From assembly GCA_001936135.1 (NCBI GenBank), contig CP012810.1:2480001-2544000 (forward strand): a stretch of DNA of 64,000 bases, given 5' to 3'. This stretch comes from Saccharomycopsis fibuligera x Saccharomycopsis cf. fibuligera (lineage: Eukaryota; Ascomycota; Saccharomycetes; Ascoideales; Saccharomycopsidaceae). Positions 59,451 through 64,000 of this stretch are shown here, one piece after another. The notes beneath the pieces were generated by a model. It searched no databases, was not told the DNA's origin, and saw only the letters and a list, made by a program, of their open reading frames with translations. Positions within the stretch are counted from its first letter, which is position 1; each line of letters starts with the position of its first letter. A program made the position numbers and the translations under genes.

Positions 59451-59673
59451 TTTGAACATGATTGGTGGAGTTGGATCATTGAATGCACATCAGTTGGATT
59501 TGTTGAGCACGCAATTGAACATGAGCAATATGGGCTCATTAGGGGCTCTAAATGGCATGGGTATGAATTTTGGAAATTTGGGCGGTGGTGGTAATGGTGG
59601 CGCTGGAGGTAACATTGGTGGTAACGGAGGTGGTAACATTGGCGGGGGAGGAGGAGATGGGAATGTTAATTAA
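59446..59673 (+). other. Probable SPT20 C-terminal coding segment in the +1 frame
   Basis: Read from 59446 this encodes NNLNMIGGVGSLNAHQLDLL, then NMSNMGSLGALNGMGMNFGN and a Gly/Asn-rich end, about 75 codons before TAA. Its composition matches SPT20 and not a random frame. The join to the main frame falls within a few bases of the SPT20 stop. Possible explanations are an indel in this assembly or allele, or a translational +1 shift at the CAA TAA stop context. Confidence 0.6.
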
Positions 59674-60784
59674 GAGTTTGGTTGCTAATATCATTACAAT
59701 TCTTTTATTTCTAAGTTCTATTTTGCTCTAGGTATTCGTATTATATGTATTTCGGTACTATTTTAGTGTTGTTTATTTTCATTGAACATTAATCGATGAA
59801 TTTATTGAGTATTGTAACATAGAAAGACAGGCACTCAGCTACCTTTGTTTTCTACCACAGATAAATTATTTTTGCCTGCTATTTAAACTTTTTATTTTAG
59901 TTGGAGGTTAGAGCATTTTGAAAAAACACTAGGGATCTTTGTTTGCAGGCTACCTACCGCCAGTAACAGAATGTAAACGGGGGTGTCTTGCCTTTATGTC
60001 TAGAGGCCCTTGTATAAAAATCAAATATATTACATTTACTAAACTATGGAATTGGTAGCTATTGCGCATATACAACGAGATAAACCTTAGGTTTTATTGG
60101 TTCTCCATTTCCTTCTACACCACTGCCAAAGCACACATTGCTGCCAGTAAAATTGTTGTCTGTTGTGCACAGCCTTCTGGGTTGACAGAACCATTGCAAG
60201 CGGTCATCGAGCGCAACAGTTTTTCGCTCCCGAAAAAGTAAAAAAAATCAAAATAAAAAAAAAAAAAAAAAAAAAAAATAAAATAAAAAATTACAAATAT
60301 GGAGAACCGCCGTACTCTGACTACCAGAACCCTGTGTCTCATACTATCTGTTGACCACCTCAAATACCCACTGCTTTCCTCGAGCAAATAGCAAGATACT
60401 TTACGGATCATATTTTTTTTTGTTTTTTTTTTTACTTTTTTCTATTTTGTTGTATTTTTTTTCTCTCGTTTAGTTCTCACATTGCTGCAATTTTCTCAGG
60501 GTCTATCCTCGGACATCACAGTACATTTTACAGAGAGGTTTTTGTACTATAGTAATCGAATAAGTCTCACACCATCAACATTACAGTTTGACCCAATTAT
60601 TTCAAATATACCATACGGTTTCTAAAGTCAGATCTCTTGCTCTTTATAACTTCTTGGTGCAACAAACGTTAGTAAGCGTCTCGTGCTTTGGATCTTCGTG
60701 AGTCACCCATCATTATCTTAGCGCGCGCTACTTTCTTTTGTCTTACAGAGAATAAAATAACCAACTAATTGATCACAGCAAGAA
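59674..60784. other. Gap between SPT20 and the zinc-finger gene
   Basis: This 1111-bp region holds the SPT20 3' flank and the promoter of the transcription-factor gene. It includes an A-rich tract at about 60240-60292 and T-rich tracts at about 60412-60465. No gene recognised. Confidence 0.5.
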
Positions 60785-63700
60785 ATGAGCGCAAATGTGC
60801 TGCCCAGATCCTCTTCTCCTACTCAAAAATCATCATCTAATAGCAATAATATCAAATTCAAGCGTGCTCGACATGATGTCATTACCCAAACAGTGACAAC
60901 GCCTTTGGAATCTAATCGAAGATCAAAGAGACAAATGGGTGAAGACTCCAGAAAGAAAAGAAAGAAAAGAACAATAGGACATTTTGCCTGCGATTATGAA
61001 GGGTGTACCAAATCGTTCACTAGAGCTGAGCATTTATCAAGACACAAGTTAAATCATAACCCAGCGGTCATTTACAAATGTGGTTGGGTTGGCTGCGATA
61101 AAACATTTGTGCGATCTGATTTAAAAGATAGACACTTAAGAAGGCACGCAGCAAGATTGAAAAAACAGGAAGAATTAAAGCAATTGGAAATCAAGTCTAA
61201 AAAAAATTTGCTTTTTAAAGGAATGGGCACTTTGACTTTTAATAATCTTAACCTTGACAACATAAAACCTTCAACAGATTCACAGTCCTCCTCCGTTGAC
61301 TTGTCATCATCAAAACCAATCTCCAGCGCTATTAGTGAACAGCTACCGATAGAAAATGACCAAACTTTTTTCAATAATGGCGCCTCAATGACTGTCATGA
61401 ATTTGAATTCTAGTGATGGGTCTAAGAATTCCGGTGAAATATTGACTAGTGAATCAGAAAGTGAGGAATCGAATGATAGTAGCGAAGATGAACAAAGCAG
61501 CTGGGAGAAGCATCAGCAGCAGCAGAAACGGCAGCATCAGCAGCAGCAACAACCACTTCTTCCAAATACAAATATTTCTGAAACTAATAGTGGCTCTTTT
61601 GATGTTAATCATCTATCAACATCGCATAGTTCCCTGACGCTTGAGCTGAAGCGGAGCGGTAGCTTGTTTGACAATAAAGTCATGTATCATTCCAAGTACC
61701 CAGAAAGTCAAAGTAAGCGTCAGCAGCAGCAGCAAAAATCACAACATCAAGAATTCTCGGAACAGCAACAGGCTAATGTCATATCAGCGCTGTCTGGGAA
61801 TATTATGAACCCACAAATAATATCATCATCATCATCATCATCTGCTGCTGCTGCTGCTGCTGCAGCTGCAGCACAGCAAATGAATCTCTCTAATAGCTTC
61901 AACTCAGTTTCACCAGATGTCAACTCTAATATTGCAGCCGTACCATTGACCACCAACCTTTCCAATCAAAACCAAGTTCAGCCACCAAGGATAGCGGTGT
62001 CTAACCCCAACAGCCTGTTCGACATATTCAACAATGATGGCCCAGTTCCCTCCAATGGATCCATACCCAAGCAGATTGATTTGAAAGCTTTTTCCAATAT
62101 TCCCAACTCTCCTTCAGATATAACTTCCTGGATAGACTCTAATTTGATTTCAAATTTGAATGATGTAAATTTCAATGCATTTGATGGTCAAAATATGCTA
62201 AATTATGGTAACGACAACTCATTTTTTTTTGGTTTATCGCCTAACACCTACATCAATGAAATCTTCAAATCTATGATGCCGCAGCTCGTTAATAATGATG
62301 ACCATCAAGAGTATGCAATCAGTACTGAAACAGTAACCAGGCTAGTTTTGGCAGTTCCTGCATTAGCTGAAAATCCGGACGCTAACGTTGCGGTATTTCA
62401 AAGATGTTTACAAATATATTGGCAGCTTTTTCATGTCCAGTTTCCTTTTTTGCACCGGCCATCATTTGTTGCGAATGATGCTCCGGCACTATTGCTACTT
62501 TCAATGATAATGCTTGGTGCCGGCTTGGTTTCTTCAACTGGAAGAAACGAATACGAATATATAACTCATCCCAGAAATTTGGCGGATACTATTTGTGTAC
62601 CGCTTAGATGGAGATTATTTGAGCTGGGTGACTTTGAAGTTCCGGTAAAAACTTGGGTCATTCAAAGTCTTTTAATCTTGGAATATTATGAAAAATTTTT
62701 TACGTCAAGGAATTTGCATGAAAGAACATATGTTCATCATGGTGCTATCATCCAATTACTACGCAGAAGTCCAACATTGGGAGGCAACCCAATGAAAACA
62801 AATCATGGTGACGTACAAGAAGATGTGACTGATGAACATTTGATTCATGGAAGTGAAGATTTTACTGGAAAAAGTGAAGCAGAAAAAAGAACAATACTTT
62901 GGAATAAATGGATAGATTTTGAATCTTTGAAAAGAACAACTTTGATGGCATTTTATATTGATTCTACTCATTCTGTTATTTTTGGTCACCTAGGTATATT
63001 ATATGCTCATCAGATACAGGTTCAAATGCCTTGCGATGATGACTTATGGGAATCGAATGGTTACAATTTTGATTTACCATCAGCAGATTTGAAACCGCGA
63101 CCTTTTTTACAGGAACTTAGAAGTTTGTTGAAGAGTCAGCCTGTGAGGACAGGGGTGTTTGGTAAACGGATATTGATGTCTGGATTGTTGGCAATAATTT
63201 TTCAGCTTCAACAAAGAGACTTACAAACATCTGCCTTGGGCTGGGAAAAGGGCAAAGAAGACTCTTGGAAAGAATACTTTAGTTACATCTTGGATTATTT
63301 GACTCACGATTGCGTTTATGGTTGCTGTGATACGAAATCAGCGGTGCTTATTAGCCCTAGTGAAGAAGAAAATTTAGCTGAGCCGAGTGGCGAAAATAGT
63401 TTGAAGTCATATTTTGCGAAAAATGATACTAGATGCAAATACCCTGCATATCACATTGCTCAAATTATCATGAGAATCAGTCATTATGATTTAGTTATCT
63501 TTGCTGGTGCTCCATGGAGAATGAACGTCCCACCTAAAAGTACTGATTATGAATTAGTGAAATCACGAGTTGAGAATTGGGCTAACAGCACGTCGGGTAA
63601 ACTTACCGTGCTTCATGCTCTATTATACTTGTTTGAGATGTTTCTAACCCCACAAAATTTCAACTATGATAAATTGAAGCCAGCATTGAAAAATTATAAA

Positions 63701-64000
63701 TATGAATGTTTGAATGATCCGATTGTCGAAAGATCATATGCAATGTATATCGCTACTCTTGCAGTATGGGCATATTGCTTCACTGTTGAGGGCCCGGAAT
63801 CCAATATTTTGGCCAATGCAAACGAGCAAAGGCTCCCAACAAACACGAATTTTATTCCTGAAGCAGAAGATGGGTATTCTTTCCTTAGAAGAATAAGAAA
63901 TGAACTTTCTTCAAGAACCAATACAGTGCTTCATAGTATTCCTGCAAGTGATGCTTTCAGCTTTCATCGTATCACTTTAATTCAGGCTAATTTCTTACCT
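60785..64000 (+). CDS. C2H2 zinc-finger transcription factor with fungal_trans domain, cut by the window edge
   Basis: The frame is open from ATG60785 through the window end, 1072 codons with no stop, so the C-terminus is missing. After a basic stretch (SRKKRKKRT, about residues 57-65) come two C2H2 fingers: CDYEGCTKSFTRAEHLSRHKLNH and the next at CGWVGCDKTFVRSDLKDRHL, about residues 70-121. The linker is Gln/Ser/Asn-rich with poly-Ser and poly-Ala (about 340-365). From about residue 510 a region resembling the fungal-specific transcription factor domain appears (AVFQRCLQIYWQLFHVQFPF and on). Two N-terminal fingers plus this domain is the plan of yeast Rsf2/Tda9 and S. pombe Klf1-type factors. 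I cannot assign a specific orthologue. Confidence 0.85.
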   Translation, partial: MSANVLPRSSSPTQKSSSNSNNIKFKRARHDVITQTVTTPLESNRRSKRQMGEDSRKKRKKRTIGHFACDYEGCTKSFTRAEHLSRHKLNHNPAVIYKCGWVGCDKTFVRSDLKDRHLRRHAARLKKQEELKQLEIKSKKNLLFKGMGTLTFNNLNLDNIKPSTDSQSSSVDLSSSKPISSAISEQLPIENDQTFFNNGASMTVMNLNSSDGSKNSGEILTSESESEESNDSSEDEQSSWEKHQQQQKRQHQQQQQPLLPNTNISETNSGSFDVNHLSTSHSSLTLELKRSGSLFDNKVMYHSKYPESQSKRQQQQQKSQHQEFSEQQQANVISALSGNIMNPQIISSSSSSSAAAAAAAAAAQQMNLSNSFNSVSPDVNSNIAAVPLTTNLSNQNQVQPPRIAVSNPNSLFDIFNNDGPVPSNGSIPKQIDLKAFSNIPNSPSDITSWIDSNLISNLNDVNFNAFDGQNMLNYGNDNSFFFGLSPNTYINEIFKSMMPQLVNNDDHQEYAISTETVTRLVLAVPALAENPDANVAVFQRCLQIYWQLFHVQFPFLHRPSFVANDAPALLLLSMIMLGAGLVSSTGRNEYEYITHPRNLADTICVPLRWRLFELGDFEVPVKTWVIQSLLILEYYEKFFTSRNLHERTYVHHGAIIQLLRRSPTLGGNPMKTNHGDVQEDVTDEHLIHGSEDFTGKSEAEKRTILWNKWIDFESLKRTTLMAFYIDSTHSVIFGHLGILYAHQIQVQMPCDDDLWESNGYNFDLPSADLKPRPFLQELRSLLKSQPVRTGVFGKRILMSGLLAIIFQLQQRDLQTSALGWEKGKEDSWKEYFSYILDYLTHDCVYGCCDTKSAVLISPSEEENLAEPSGENSLKSYFAKNDTRCKYPAYHIAQIIMRISHYDLVIFAGAPWRMNVPPKSTDYELVKSRVENWANSTSGKLTVLHALLYLFEMFLTPQNFNYDKLKPALKNYKYECLNDPIVERSYAMYIATLAVWAYCFTVEGPESNILANANEQRLPTNTNFIPEAEDGYSFLRRIRNELSSRTNTVLHSIPASDAFSFHRITLIQANFLP

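Noticed and set aside
1-64000. Transposable elements or virus-derived copies
   Set aside because: No reverse transcriptase, integrase, transposase or capsid-like frame and no paired LTRs were noticed anywhere in the window.

Overview
The window looks like nuclear chromosomal DNA of a budding yeast. The best fit is the CUG-Ser1 clade (Candida/Lodderomyces-type Debaryomycetaceae). This is inferred from AT-rich intergenic DNA, long Asn/Gln/Asp homopolymers in regulatory proteins, strong TTG use for Leu with few CTG codons, short GTATGT...TAG introns near gene starts, and a gene set matching yeast orthologues one for one. I could not prove the CTG=Ser code from a diagnostic residue, so any residue encoded by CTG should be read with caution. 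No rRNA, tRNA, LTR element, LINE, DNA transposon or CRISPR array was recognised.

Layout. 1-10 kb: a partial She10/Osw7-like gene runs off the left end (-), then IRC6 (+), RPL36 (-, one 623-nt intron), CMC4 (+, one 78-nt intron), MRPL24 (-) and a mitochondrial membrane coiled-coil protein (-). 10-25 kb: SAP190-like Sit4 regulator (+), SAH1 (-), an unidentified probable tail-anchored protein (-), TIM22 (+), a divergent Phs1/HACD-like dehydratase (-), MSO1 (-), a UPA1/SPOUT methyltransferase (+) and NBP35 (+). 25-41 kb: GCN5 (-), ERV29 (-), a 2.2-kb gene-free promoter region, ZUO1 (+), GLC8 (+), BRL1 (-), SKP1 (+), a Tgl3/4/5-type lipase that lacks its catalytic residues (+) and DID2 (+, two introns with a 20-nt middle exon). 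41-56 kb is much looser: two tandem seven-TM DUF3112-like paralogues (+) and two tandem MFS paralogues (-) are separated by gaps of 1.1 to 3.4 kb. 56-64 kb: SPT20 (+), whose reading frame closes just before an apparent continuation in another frame, and a C2H2/fungal_trans transcription factor (+) cut by the right end.

Shared themes. Several genes serve mitochondria (CMC4, MRPL24, TIM22, the coiled-coil protein). Others serve vesicle traffic (IRC6, MSO1, ERV29, DID2), SAGA transcription (GCN5, SPT20) and phosphatase or ubiquitin control (SAP190, GLC8, SKP1). TCACGTG-type E-boxes lie upstream of SAH1, TIM22, GCN5 and SPT20.

Most worth a second look: (i) a 26-nt segment in the ERV29-ZUO1 gap that has the arrangement expected of a telomerase-RNA template for a 23-nt telomere repeat; (ii) the active-site-less TGL protein; (iii) the SPT20 frame switch; (iv) a cluster of GC-rich perfect hairpins between RPL36 and CMC4; (v) a compact three-way-junction fold inside a 3.4-kb gene-free gap between converging genes; (vi) exact intron presence/absence between the tandem MFS genes.
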